The notes beneath the pieces are model-generated. The model saw only the letters and a program-made list of their open reading frames with translations. It was not told where the DNA came from and did no database searches. Shown in pieces: positions 36,796 to 48,116 of a DNA stretch of 64,000 bases. Position 1 is the stretch's first letter. Each line of letters opens with the position of its first letter. The DNA comes from Sinohyriopsis cumingii (lineage: Eukaryota > Mollusca > Bivalvia > Unionida > Unionidae). The DNA lies in NCBI GenBank assembly GCA_028554795.2, contig CM068839.1:42747006-42811005 (forward strand). Reading direction: 5' to 3'. Position numbers and translations under genes: made by a program.

Positions 36796-38964
36796 TACCG
36801 AGTATCGTGACAGAATGAAAGAGAAGACCTTATAGAGGACTTCTAACAAACGTTTACGCCGTTAATCAACCCAATAAAATATATTGTAACCACGACCGCG
36901 AAAAGTGGGGAACAAGTGATGAAATTCGCAAAAACCACATTCTAGATGATGAAAACAGAAGATCGTGGTCCGATTGTTGAGACAGCCAAACATCTCACAG
37001 AGACTAAGAAAGCCAACAGGGCAACCCCATAGACCCTCAAACACTGCCAGGGTAGACAGAGAAACTACAAAAAGACTTAGATAAAACCATATAAGATATC
37101 AGAGAATATGGAGAGAGCGTAGGTGTAATTGTAAAAGGCACCTAAGAACAAGATGAGACGGTCAGAACGGTACTGGACAATATTCCAAAGTCTTCACCAT
37201 CTGAGTAAAAATAAATGATGGAATCACTGCAAGAATTATTTACCGAAGAATTTCATCAGTAGAATTTTGAAGATCCCATTAATGCCAAGTAACTGGGACG
37301 GAATCAAATACCAACTGACCAGTGGTATGTATATTTTATTTACTTGTTTGTTTGTTAGTTTTAATTTTTTTATTTCGTTACATGCTATTGTAATGTAACA
37401 TTGTATGCTGGACTTGACCTTGCCCAAAACTGAGTTAATTTCTTCTTGACATGAATGACTTTTTTTATTTCATTTAGGTAAACAACTAATAATATCTTTA
37501 TTATTCTCTATGTGTATGAGCTTATTAACATTATTATTATTCAGGTAAACAAGGAGTAAATATGTTGATTTTGGTCAGGGTTTTGGAGATTCCGAAGTGA
37601 ATTTCATATGATATTGTGTTGTAAATAAATAAGGCTTATTATATCATTCTAGAAGGTTATTTTCCATTAGGTCGTGGTTGTTTTTAGAAAATGCTGATTG
37701 TGACATGAGGTCAAACAGAGAAATATACTATCTTGTGACTGTGAGGATTTTACCAGCCGTGCTTTAACATCTAGCACTTTAAGTTGTATTGTGTTGTGAC
37801 CAGTTTGGGCTGAATGTTATTTTCTTCAAATTATTGAATTCAAGTGAATATTTGCTCTAGAAATACAAAAGTGCTCTGTTAAAATTCTTGGATAAAGACA
37901 TTCACTGGAATTTATTCTTAATTCAAACCTGGAATAATATTTATGTGATTCAACAAGAGACTGTTGACACATCTGTACTTCGTACGCTATAACAGACACG
38001 TCATCGCCTTCAGTTTAGGATCTCTTTGGGACTTGAACTGAATTTTATTCAGGACGTTTTATTACTAGAACTTGTGTCTTTAAGTGTTGGATTATATTTG
38101 GATTTAATTCGCAATACCGTAAGTCTTTTTCTTCTCATTTTTCAGTTTGTATTCTAGGGAAATAAATTATTTGTTAAATTTTACAAAGCTTGTTGTCTAC
38201 TCTTTTCTGTTTCTTGTTTTAAGAGCATAGACTCGTAACAGCAGAAAGATTATAATATGAATAAAATATTGTACAAACGTGTAGGAAATTACAACCCATC
38301 AACGCATGATTAATGCATTTGACAAGAAGAACGTTGAAAAAGGTGATACTCCTATCAAGAATGTTTTTGTTTTTGTTTTATAAAGCAAGGAAGGTGAGAA
38401 AAAGTATAAAATGAGCCAAATATGTCACTCATCCATACGAACCAGAACGTAAAGGTGTTCACAAGTAAATGTCATCTGTGGGAAAAGGCTTTGGTGAACC
38501 AGTGTGCAACCAACAATAGACCAATGAATTCGTGAATCGATTGGAAACACTTATAGGATATGTTTGCACGGCAACGGTGCACCATAAATTACTTATGAGA
38601 CCGCATCGACATGTCAGCAATTGCTCATCTGCGCTATAATGGACCCGGGGACGTTTTCCCCGCCGATGCATGGACTTGATGAAGGAACCGATGATGTATA
38701 TAACGACAAAGATGATGAATTCAGAGGCTATTCTTCGCGAAATAATTATGCGTGTCATTATAAATAAAATCGAGAGAGCCACCTAGATGATTAAAATCTT
38801 GGACAAGAAAATTTGATGTGAATATTTATACACTCATCATTGCAGGATAATTCCGTACATACTAATTGCACTTGCGTCGTTGCGTGCATATTTAAGTTCA
38901 ACTGATATCCGATCGCGGTCGTTTCGGTGCCTTACCCTGAATAACATGTTTCTTGTTTTCGTCA
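36796..38964. other. Probable interior of locus B, unreadable
   Basis: No confident gene. A plus-strand stretch near 37100-37320 (TVRTVLDNIPKSSPSE and NFEDPINAK) looks faintly protein-like. The minus-strand frame 38459-38782 has a hydrophobic start but no motif. Confidence 0.3.
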
Positions 38965-39372
38965 TTCAGTGACCCCACCTGGAATGATATTAAATTTCCC
39001 TTGGACACGTACGACATGGAATAGATCAATGAAAATATTAGACGGATAATTTTTTTGTGAACGACAAAAACTCTAATATTTTCATACATGAACACGAACC
39101 TACACTCAACTCTGCCATCTCTATCGAATTTGCACCGTAAGCAGATGACATCACTGGGTCGTCAATAAAAAAATGTTAGGTTCTCCCGAAGATATTAACG
39201 AAATTCTCGAGGACAGACAAATATATGTGCAGTACCAGAAGGATCCATATACCATAACGCACCAGACATTGTCAGGGTTACATCAACGATTAAGATCAAT
39301 TTTACTTGTGATGTCATCAGTGGTAGCTACGAATGCCCAGATTCCGCGAGCTCCGCTGCTCAGGGTTACATA
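38965..39372 (+). pseudogene. Probable virion structural protein remnant (locus B)
   Basis: Plus strand. Motifs in order are SDPTWNDIKFPLDTYDME (about 38968-39020), IFIHEHEPTLNSAISIEFAP (about 39082-39140), MLGSPEDINEILEDRQIYVQ (39173 onward), and TIKINFTCDVISGSYECP (about 39288-39342). The layout matches the middle of the structural protein family whose N- and C-terminal parts appear in locus A at 25313-25945. Frameshifts separate the motifs. The copy ends abruptly at 39372, where the Ty3/gypsy LTR begins, so the gene was probably cut by that insertion. Confidence 0.45.
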
Positions 39373-39475
39373 TTGTAGCTGAACTCACTAGGCTACACTA
39401 CCCCGAGTCTCGTTATCTCGGGTTCTTTAGGAAAGGTCTTTATATTGGAGTGACACCCCGCTGTATCTGTCTGCT
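39373..39475 (-). repeat. Partial LTR of the Ty3/gypsy remnant (3' side)
   Basis: About 100 bp (TACACTACCCCGAGTCTCG, TATCTCGGGTTCTTTA, GTGACACCCCGCTGTATC) is repeated with small differences at 41693-41797. The left edge begins TGTAGC, as expected for an LTR end. The right edge is fused directly to pol sequence at 39476, so the rest of this LTR and most of pol are deleted. Confidence 0.75.
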
Positions 39476-41692
39476 TCTCTAAGTCTTGCCCAGTATGAAT
39501 CGGAACCCTTACTGGGGATAGTTTTATTGGTCTCGAGCTCCTCGTTTCAATTTTGTGTCGTGCCTTTGTAGTCCTTCCAAGATCAGCATCATATACAGCA
39601 AAGAGTGATCGATATTTGCAGAGTACCTTAACCATTTATCTTGCCTGTTCTTCGGAAAGACATTCGTTTTTTGATGTCTGAGCCAATTCTTCTAAATGAA
39701 GGGTCGCATTTCCTTCGAAGTTGACGCCTTCTCCTACCACTTCTAAGACAACAATGCCTATCTCAGCATAGAGCGCCTGGTTATTTGCAGTTTCATTTAG
39801 TATCCGTACTAGTACTGGCAATTTCGTTCCCCGGCTCTGACCAGCGTCCTCAAGACTACGATGTCGTGGCGCTCTCCAAACTTCTTTTACTGCTCTCCCA
39901 TTCCAATTTCCGTCATTACTGGAAACGACAGTTTATCAAATTTTGCTGCAACGATAATTGCGTACACGCTGGAACGTTCACTGTTTCGGCAACAATTATT
40001 CGGACGCATCCTACTTGTCCTATAAATGTACAAGGCATATTCTCCTTACCGACAGAAAGGCGGCTCTTTTTAACATCGATTCGAGAAGAATTAATCTGGA
40101 GACAATCTAATCCAAGAACTTCCTATGCTGGGATGTAAGCAACCAATATTTTATGTCGTCGACGACCCATGTTGGCTTATTTCATAATGTCCCTTCCCAT
40201 CAATCGACATAGGTCTACCGTTTGCAAAACTGACCTTTCCTCTAATAGGAATCAGGTTTGGCTTTTTCTCCGGTTTTATTCTCCGAGAGACATCTCTAGA
40301 TATGATAGTCACGGTGGTAGCCGTATCAACCAAGAGATCGACACCCGTGCCTTGAATGGTGCCTGCTACATACAATACGAGGTCCTCATCCAACGATCTG
40401 TTTCCAATTCGATAAGTTGATTTGTTTCTCATGCTTGTTTGCCTTTCGTTACTGTTGTATCTCATACGACCCGTCTACTGTGGGGTCGGTTGCGAACTAT
40501 TGTTACGTGGCTTCTTGGCAGGGCAATCTTTCTTGAAAAGTCCTACCTGACGTCATCGGGGACAAACGAGTTCGCATTGATTTCGGTTTCTGCGCAGCTC
40601 TGGGACTGGTCTCGATAACTCGTTACACCTTACTTTGTTCCAATGTTCAACGACCAATCTCGTCAGCTCCAACATTTGATCTCTCATTTCTCTGAGCCAT
40701 GATACTTCTTCTTTCTGTACTGACACTAAACGAACATGCATTTTACCTTACTGACTTTGTAGCTCAGCTCTAGCAAATGCCTCTGACTTGACAGCTATCT
40801 GTACCGCTTCGTGAATCATAGCTGGTCTCACCTGTTGTACCTTTAAGCGCTTGTCAGCAATAAACTGTTCATTTGCGAGCGTGTCGACCAAATATGTCTC
40901 GGCTCTGGGTAAGCTATAGTCTCAAGTCGTCGTATTTCCTGCGCAAGCTCTGGTAACGTGTCTCGATTCTTGCGAAACCTACTTCTTAGCTGAAAACTCG
41001 GTACAACTCGGTCTGATTCTGTGGTGCTACTCTCTGTTTCAGGCCCTCAACCTATTCAGTGTAAGACTTATTCACTTGTACAGCCAGCACTTTCTATACT
41101 TGACCTCTCAGTGCAAAACCTAATAGAGTTTTTTTTTCTTCTTCTTCTATTCAGTAATTTACGGTTTGACACATCTCGAAGTGAACGACAAAATCCAAAG
41201 AGGGTTTAATCTCGGCGTACGACATCGCAGGAACAAACGATCTCTTCAAGGTTGTTCGCGGAAGATCAGTCGCACTACCGCTTCCATCTGAAACTGCTTC
41301 ATTGCTCTCAGACCTCGATCTGTCTGTGAAAGCTGCATGTACTGCATCCCTTGTTGATGTGGTATCAGCTATCTTCTTGATCTTCAGCCATTCCGACGGT
41401 ATCGATATACCTTGTTAACTAAGTGAATCTGGTGTCTAGGAAAGATTCCTTCTCTCAATTACATCCTTGCCTTCCTGACCGTTCCGCGTCCTATCCACAG
41501 TCTCATTCATTCCAACTAGCCTTTTACCCCAGTCCTTACATTCCTTTGTTAAGCAACACAACTCATCGTCGAAAGGGATTGCTGTATTTACTTCGTTTTG
41601 GGAGTCACCATATAGTCGGCAAAAGTTGGCCCTCTATAAGCCATCTTAAATATGTCTGCTACTCCACGACCTGTCCCACTGCTGATACCGAT
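39476..41692 (-). pseudogene. Ty3/gypsy retrotransposon gag-protease-RT remnant
   Basis: Minus strand, reading from 41692 down. Gag-like sequence includes EAVQIAVKSEAFARAEL (about 40820-40760) and EEVSWLREMRDQMLELTRLV (40553-40741). A damaged CCHC zinc-knuckle region (QCELVCPR, GLFKKDCPAKK) lies near 40560-40510. The retropepsin region is at 40151-40465 (GVDLLVDTATTVTIISRDV; the expected D-T/S-G triad reads DTA). The protease-RT linker follows at 39636-39821 (LHLEELAQTSKNECLSEEQA), and the start of RT (DADLGRTTKARHKI, SPVRVPIHTG) at 39500-39635. Catalytic RT, RNase H and integrase are gone because the element is deleted into its own LTR. It has inserted into locus B in the opposite orientation. 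Confidence 0.8.
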
Positions 41693-41800
41693 TCGTAGCG
41701 AAACCCACTTGGTTACACTACCCCGAGTCTTGCTATCTCGGGTTCTTTATGGTAGGTCTTTATATTAGAGTGATACCCCGCTGTTATCTGTCTGAGGCTG
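41693..41800 (-). repeat. 5' LTR of the Ty3/gypsy remnant (3' part of it recognised)
   Basis: Copy of the 39373-39475 repeat at the start of the gag-protease remnant on the minus strand. The LTR should continue to the right of 41800, but with only one full copy its outer end cannot be fixed. Candidate extent is 41693 to somewhere near 42.2 kb. Confidence 0.65.
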
Positions 41801-42210
41801 GGGTTCCTGAGTCGACCCGTATATATACACAACAGGTGGAATTCACGCGACCCAAACCTAAGAAGCTAGACGACGCAACAAAGCCCACTAACATTTAAAA
41901 TCAAAATACAAACTTTAACGAAACGAAAAGTACTGTCCCTGTGTTTTTTGTCATTACACAAGCCACGGTGCTACAACTATGTGCTTCCACGCCTACTAAT
42001 ACACATGAAGATAACTAAAAGCACGGTTAAATTAAAGCAAAACACAATATTAAATAATAGCAAAATAGTCAATGTTCAGTTCGAATGACAGTCGTTATTT
42101 CACAGACCTTCATTTGAGCCATCATGACACAAGAACACTCCTGGTCACATCGTTGGACAGGCGATGGCTCTTACCGTTCTTGTACTCTCTGGGTCCGTCG
42201 TATTCTCAGC

Positions 42211-42567
42211 TCAGTACCGTCCGCACCAATAAATTCCTTGTCTGATATGCGATATTTTTGTTGGGATAACTAAAGTAGGAACCAGGGTCTCCTTAAATAT
42301 CGACGACGCAAAGTACTGGACCATTTGAGTTGTCAACGTTATATTTAAGTCGTCTAGAGCGAGATTCATGGTAGTGTAGCCAACTAAGTTCTGATACGGT
42401 ATTATTTGGTCTATTGCCGACTGTGGACCGGGTGATTTGATATCGATTACTCCCGTTTTGTCTGTGTATCTTCCATGACACGATGACCGTCTGGCATATA
42501 TTCGTTTACCCTTGTGGACCAAGACGGGCACACTGTAGATCTCTACGAAGAGTCCTCGACTGGACAA
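42211..42567 (-). CDS. Unidentified 118-codon open frame
   Basis: Minus-strand open frame with ordinary amino-acid composition (includes GVIDIKSPGPQSAIDQIIPY and TTMNLALDDLNITLTTQMV). No motif is recognised. It lies between the gypsy LTR and the conserved segment at 42640. It could be part of locus B, part of the gypsy element, or chance. Confidence 0.2.
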   Translation of the reverse strand: MSSRGLFVEIYSVPVLVHKGKRIYARRSSCHGRYTDKTGVIDIKSPGPQSAIDQIIPYQNLVGYTTMNLALDDLNITLTTQMVQYFASSIFKETLVPTLVIPTKISHIRQGIYWCGRY

Positions 42568-42629
42568 ACTGCATTAGAGATCGACCTGCTATTTAATAAG
42601 GTGACAGTCACATGTGCACAGCCACGCAC

Positions 42630-42880
42630 TCAGTGATTATTTCTAACAACGATGGAGTAGAATTCACCAATAAATCCACACCGGTTGCAAACCTCGACGA
42701 TAATGTTCATCAAGATCAATTTAACCACGAAGAGAAAAATCTTGACTGTTACTTAACAAGGACGCACTTGTCCGTATGACAGTTGGTGCAATTGGTGTGG
42801 TTCCACATGAACTTGGTTCAACGCCTCCAGAATGTGCAGTCGTCGGAGACTTAAATATTATTCTGGTAGATTGGTTCTAA
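42630..42880 (+). pseudogene. Coding-like segment homologous to 2641-2770
   Basis: Plus strand. It reads NNDGVEFTNK in one frame and LLLNKDALVRMTVGAIGVV in the next. The segment at 2641-2770 (minus) gives NDAVEFTNK and LLMNKDTFVCITV. Nucleotide differences fall largely at third codon positions in those frames, which supports past coding constraint. Between the two blocks locus B has about 30 extra bases. The protein family is not recognised. Its place in locus B suggests a Polinton-like gene. Confidence 0.4.
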
Positions 42881-43004
42881 TATTGTATAATATTAGTACC
42901 AGTTAAAAAAATTACTGGTTAGAAGTTCGTGTGCCTGTTACACCTGAAGAAGGCACGATTATTTAGCAGTTGCGCTTTGTGATCGCATTATCAATAAAAG
43001 AACT

Positions 43005-43490
43005 ATGACGGACCCTAAATGTTACCGACTCGAGAAAATAATTCAAGCGAAACAACAGCTGAGAGATGTAATCACCAAGATAACCGCTCTTCTCATGAAA
43101 TACAAAAGTGTATGTGTTGTTGTATATGCTATTTGCGGACTCTCCGTGGCTACAACCGTTGACCTTGGTGTTGCTAGAATTGTGACCACGGCTACCATCA
43201 TAGGACCACCAGTCGGTTTTGCTGTCGGGTAAATATCAGTTACAACTAGTGTCTCAAGTAGTGCAGATAAAATAATTCCGATACGATTACATTCACGAAT
43301 ACGTATCCTTTCAGAACTCGCGGCCACACAAAGTAGCCTCATTTCAACCAGTAAACTCTAGTCAACGGCTATCGAAGATAAAAGAATCAGTCAGGGTGAG
43401 TTCGAAATGGTACTGTTGGAAATGGAAACTATCGACGTCTCGGCACACAGACTGGGCTGTGACGTTATCGACCAAAAAGTGGTGATTAAG
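43005..43490 (+). pseudogene. Small protein with hydrophobic segment, Polinton-associated (locus B)
   Basis: Plus strand. The frame from ATG 43005 has a charged helix (RLEKIIQAKQQLRDVITKI), a hydrophobic segment (VCVVVYAICGLSVATTV) and a second apolar GPPVGFAVG block before a stop at 43230. Reading continues in the same style with ELAATQSSLISTSK and ISQGEFEMVLLEMETID until about 43490. I associate this layout (helix, one or two hydrophobic segments, then a GEF-type acidic helix) with unnamed proteins found beside Polinton/adintovirus-like genes in marine invertebrates. Function is unknown; one internal stop and a frameshift are visible. Confidence 0.4.
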
Positions 43491-43699
43491 TGAAAGGCTG
43501 TAAAAATCATGTAACTATTTTTCAGTGTATATCAATCAACACTCCAGAGAATTTTGCTGAGCAAAATCATATGGGCGGGCGAATAGTATCCAGTTTGTAC
43601 AGAGTATCTAGTTTGTTTACGCGAGCAAAGACCTCCACAATGGCACAGCATACACAAAGACGAAATGGTCTGTATCTCAATTTGCTTGATTTGTTTACT

Positions 43700-46485
43700 G
43701 TGTAAAACCGGCTTGGTGTATAATTTTAAAGATAAAGAAAAAGCACTAAAACAAACTATAAAAACTGCTAAAATTAATCTATGGCAAACCTTTTGCTCTA
43801 AACTGAGTCTAAAATCAAACTCAAAACAAATATGGGACAAGATAAAAGCCATAAAAGGGAAAGCAACTACCTCAGCCCCAAAAATTAAAAATGCCATAAC
43901 AAATAAAGATAAGGCAGACCTCCTAGCAAAGCATTTTTCGAACATGAGTAGCAACAATAATCACACCATAAACTTTCAAAAACACAAAAAACTAATGGAG
44001 GAAACCTAGCCTCAAATGTTACAAGACCAAGGAACAAAAGAATCTCACCTAAATAGCGACATCACAGTACATGAATGGGAGATAGCCCTACGATCCAAAA
44101 ACGAAACATCCCCTGGTAAGGATCAATTAGGTTACATTATCTACAAAAAACTACATATCAATATAACAATAGCCATAATCAAACTCTTTAATAGGATATG
44201 GGATAAAGGCCAACTATCCACCAAATGGAAACAGGCCATAGTAATACCAATCCCCAAGCAAGATAAAGATCCCAACAACATAAATTCGTACCAACCCATC
44301 TCCCTTACAAACAATATTTGCAAAATAATGGAGACAATAATCGCAAATAGGTTAAAACACCACCTAGAAACCAATAACCTACTCTCCATAAATCAATGTG
44401 GCTTTCGGAACAAACGGTCCACCACTGACCAGCTTCTCAGATTGGAAACAGACATCAAACTCGCTTTTAACGCACATAGGAAAACCGATCGCAACCTCAT
44501 AGCGGTTTTTCTAGGCCTAGAAAAAGCGTTCGACCTAGTATGGACCAATGGACTAATGGCCAAATTAAACCAATTTGGAATAACTGGACGCTTGTTCAAC
44601 TGGATTGGCTATTTCCTCACAGGCCGGAAAATTACCACAAGAATAGGCAACACCCATTCGGAAGAATTTTCAATTGAAAATGGAACACCACAGGGCAGTG
44701 TAATAAGTTCCCATATATTTAACCTAATGGTAAAAGACCTTGACCTAAATGTAGCCTCCGCAAAAATAAACTTGTCACAATTTGCAGATGATAGTGTCAT
44801 ATGGAGGAATGGAAATCCTGCCAATAACACAGTAGTTAAAGAAATCCAGCAGAGCCTAGACAACATAGGGAGATGGGCGGACAAATGAGGTTTCAAAATA
44901 TCTCATGAAAAAACTGTGGCAATCATATTCACCCCCAAACGAAATAACAACCTAGTCTATCCAAACTTCTATATAAAAAATTAATTAATCAAATACGTAA
45001 CAGTAGTAAAATTCCTATGAATGTTCTTTGCCAACCACCTCACATGGAAACAGCACATTGAACAACTCACCCAGAATTGTAACAAAGATCTCAATTTACC
45101 CAGGAACATCACAGTGGCTGACTGGGGATCCAACCAGGAAACCCTCCTCACGATATATAAAACCCTAATTAGATCAAAACTGGATTACGGTTGCCAAGCA
45201 TATAACTCGGCTAAGCAACCTGTACTATAAAAACTTGACACTATCCAGAGAAAAGCCTTAATATTATGCACAGGAACACTCCCCTCAGCATCATTAGAAG
45301 AACTACAAACACTAACAGGAGAACTACCCTTAAAATTACGTAGGCAAGAACTGCTCCTCCGATACTCCATTCGATTAGATACCCACCCAGACAACCATCC
45401 CACCAAAATAGCTATAAATAAGTGTAAAGTTATCTTCAAACCCAAAATCATATCCACCACACCAAGTGGCAAAGTAATCCTTGAACTAAGAGAAAAGATA
45501 CCTCTACTAAAAAAATAGGTAACAAACAATACAGACCAGAACAAATCACCATGGTTACAAAAACCACCAAGGATTAACATTGAAGCTACCAAATTAGGCA
45601 ATAAAGAAGGACAAGAAAACTTACTAAAACCTGTACTGGTAAACGAAATCAACCAAAAATACCCGGACTATGTTAAAATATATACCGATGGATCAAAAAC
45701 AAACAACCCACCAAGAACAGCAGCAGCAATAGTCATTCCTGAATTCAATATACAAACGGGATCCAGATTACCTGACTATTGCTCCATTTACACCACTGAA
45801 TTCTGGGCTATACTTGAATCACTATAATGGATCAAAGACAACCAAATACCTAAATCAGTCATTATAAGCGATTCCCTACGCGTTATCAAATCGATCCAAA
45901 ATCGCAATACACACTCTAGGGAACAATTGCTCGACAGACAGAGCATGCCAATTAATCGACGATATCACCACAGCACATCAATTAGTCGAGTTCATGTGGA
46001 TACCGTCGCACATTGGAATCTCTGGCAACGAAACAGCAGACAAAGTTGCACAAACCAAATTTGGAGATCAAAACTCTATCAAGCTTAACTATAGCTCTAC
46101 AGAGGCACTAAGCTTCGCACAAACATATATAGACCAAACATGGCAAGATTTTTGGAACTCCTCCACAAACGGTAAAAAGCACCATGAAACCAAAATCAAC
46201 GTAGATAGGAACATACAGCTACCTAAGGGTACCTATTTAGAACAGAAAACCATAAACAGGATAATAACTGCAAAAACTAAACTAGCAAGCAGTTTTGGAA
46301 GGTTTATAGAACCCAAACCAGCAACCATTAACTGCTTTAACTGCCACACCACCGAAGATATACACCACGTATTCAATATATGCCCAAAATATCAAACCGC
46401 TCTGAAAATATTTATCAAAAACCAAAAAGAGATTGGATCACCACACACATACCCAGAGTTACTTATGGACTCTAATAAAAAATAA
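43700..46485 (+). pseudogene. I/Jockey-like LINE ORF2: reverse transcriptase, RNase H, zinc finger
   Basis: Plus strand, 5'-truncated: the apurinic endonuclease is absent and reading begins in the EN-RT linker (WDKIKAIKGKATTSAPKIKN). RT motifs are complete: VIPIPKQDKDPNNINSYQPI (about 44240-44300), GFRNKRSTTDQL, FLGLEKAFDLVW (first catalytic region; the usual D is G), NGTPQGSVIS (44678-44707) and FADD (44781-44792). RNase H follows with YTDGSK (about 45681), YTTEFWAILESL, IISDSL and WIPSHIGISGNETADKVA (from 45997). It ends with CFNCHTTEDIHHVFNIC, a C..C..H..C finger. Damage is mostly single in-frame stops (44007, 44886, 45227, 45516) plus one frameshift near 45930, so it is fairly young. Domain order fits I/Jockey-group elements. 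Confidence 0.9.
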
Positions 46486-47352
46486 ACAAGCAGCATATAA
46501 AATATAAATAAATTCATAGACTCAGCAGGACTTAGGAACAAAATATAATTACTATTCCCACAAAACCAAAAGACCCAGTAACTAGCTAAATAAAATTAGA
46601 AGCCACCACATAAAAATCCATAACATATCATTCAATTTTAGAAAAGTATTAATAAATAATTCACTTACGAAGCACCTATAAAAAAATAACTAAGGAAACA
46701 GCAAAATCGGATGTCCTAGATGTCCTTAACGAACCGAGTAATCAGCTAGGACTCCAGTCCTAGATGTCCTTAACGAACCGTGTAATCGGCTAGGACTCCG
46801 GTCTCTTGCTAAATAAAGTATAAATAACATTCAATCTCTAAAAACATTAATAAATAAATAACTTAAAGAGGCAATATCTAAAAACTTATAAATAACATAA
46901 CGTAGGAAGCACACCCTAAACACCTCGACTAGTAATACCATAATAACCTTGAAAATCTCTCTTCATACATGATTTCTACTAAAAACCTCTATAAACAGCA
47001 TAGAACATCCCTCCCCCTTTTTAGAACATTTTGAAGAAGAAAAAAAAATCGAAAAAAAATCGCAAGAAACACCAGGCAAATGCAACAAGAAACCAGCGAT
47101 GTAAAGCAGGCAGGACCGCTCCCGAGCTCTCTTTCCCACTAATGACAGCCAACCATTCAACTGTAAGGGACCTTTATGGACCCACATATTGAGGCCAAAC
47201 TATCAGGGTTCCTTGAATCCATAAAAGCCGGGGGGAGGTGGCACCACTCCCTTCCCCAGGAACAACTAGCAGGCTGCGGTGCAGTCAGAAAAAAGTGGCA
47301 CATGCACAATTGTGTGCACGCCACTATAATTAAGCTCAACAACAACAACAAA
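46486..47352 (+). mobile_element. 3' untranslated region and tail of the I/Jockey-like LINE
   Basis: The sequence after the ORF2 stop carries a 44-bp direct duplication at 46713-46756 and 46757-46800 (core CCTAGATGTCCTTAACGAAC). It ends at ATTAAGCTCAACAACAACAA near 47350. An AAC-repeat tail is a normal LINE terminus. The boundary is inferred from the tail; no target-site duplication could be assigned because the 5' end is not exact. Confidence 0.6.
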
Positions 47353-47559
47353 TCTGCGGTGGCAGCGTTATTGCTGCATTTCCAGAGGGTGTCGTAATTG
47401 TATTTTCAAGAAAAATTAGTAATCGTATTTAAATAAAATTAGTTAAAGCTATGTCCTTTTACGCTAGCCTATTTTGCTAACGTTATACTTGTTTTAGTTC
47501 CTCAGTTTTAACCATACCGCACGCTCTCGCGTGGGAAGATCGGGGTAAAAGTACAATAG

Positions 47560-47651
47560 TCATGAGGTATAGATGGCGTTGGCCTATTTCAGCTACCAAA
47601 CATGTATGTTATGATATTTCTGCTTTAAACAACAACAACAACAACAACAAA
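47560..47651 (+). repeat. Short retroposon 3' fragment with (AAC)n tail
   Basis: GAGGTATAGATGGCGTTGGC followed by a spacer and CTGCTTTAAACAACAACAAC. The AAC tail resembles those of SINE family 2 and the LINE just upstream, but the body differs. It probably is a 3' fragment of another retroposon. Confidence 0.45.
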
Positions 47652-48027
47652 TTTGGAACTGTAAAGGCTCTTATGCGAATTGTACAGAGACTTGTTATTA
47701 TAAGTAACTGGGAATTTCTAATTTTTCCGTATATGAACAGGTCATATCGTCTAAGCAGCCCATTACTCTGTTCTCAGCAAAACAATAATAATTCATTCGA
47801 GGGATCCTTCCTAGTCGAATGATGATAATAAAAATAATAAAAACTAAAACAGGACCACATATGTTATTTATGTGAGACAAAATTGTACGCAGAAGTGAGA
47901 ACCGTAGGACTCACCTCGAAGTTGCTCAGTGATAACATCTTTGACCACTATGGTCTGCATAGATGAATACAATAGTGTAAAACGACACCTCAGCGTGTGC
48001 TGTCATGTACATTTACATGGGTTGTTT

Positions 48028-48030
<3 letters not shown>

Positions 48031-48112
<82 letters not shown>
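48031..48112. repeat. (TA)n microsatellite
   Basis: About 80 bp of uninterrupted TA repeats. Confidence 0.98.

Positions 48113-48116
<4 letters not shown>

Noticed and set aside
42211-42567. Possible env or integrase gene of the gypsy element
   Set aside because: No integrase or envelope motif is visible in the 118 codons, so it is listed only as an unidentified frame.
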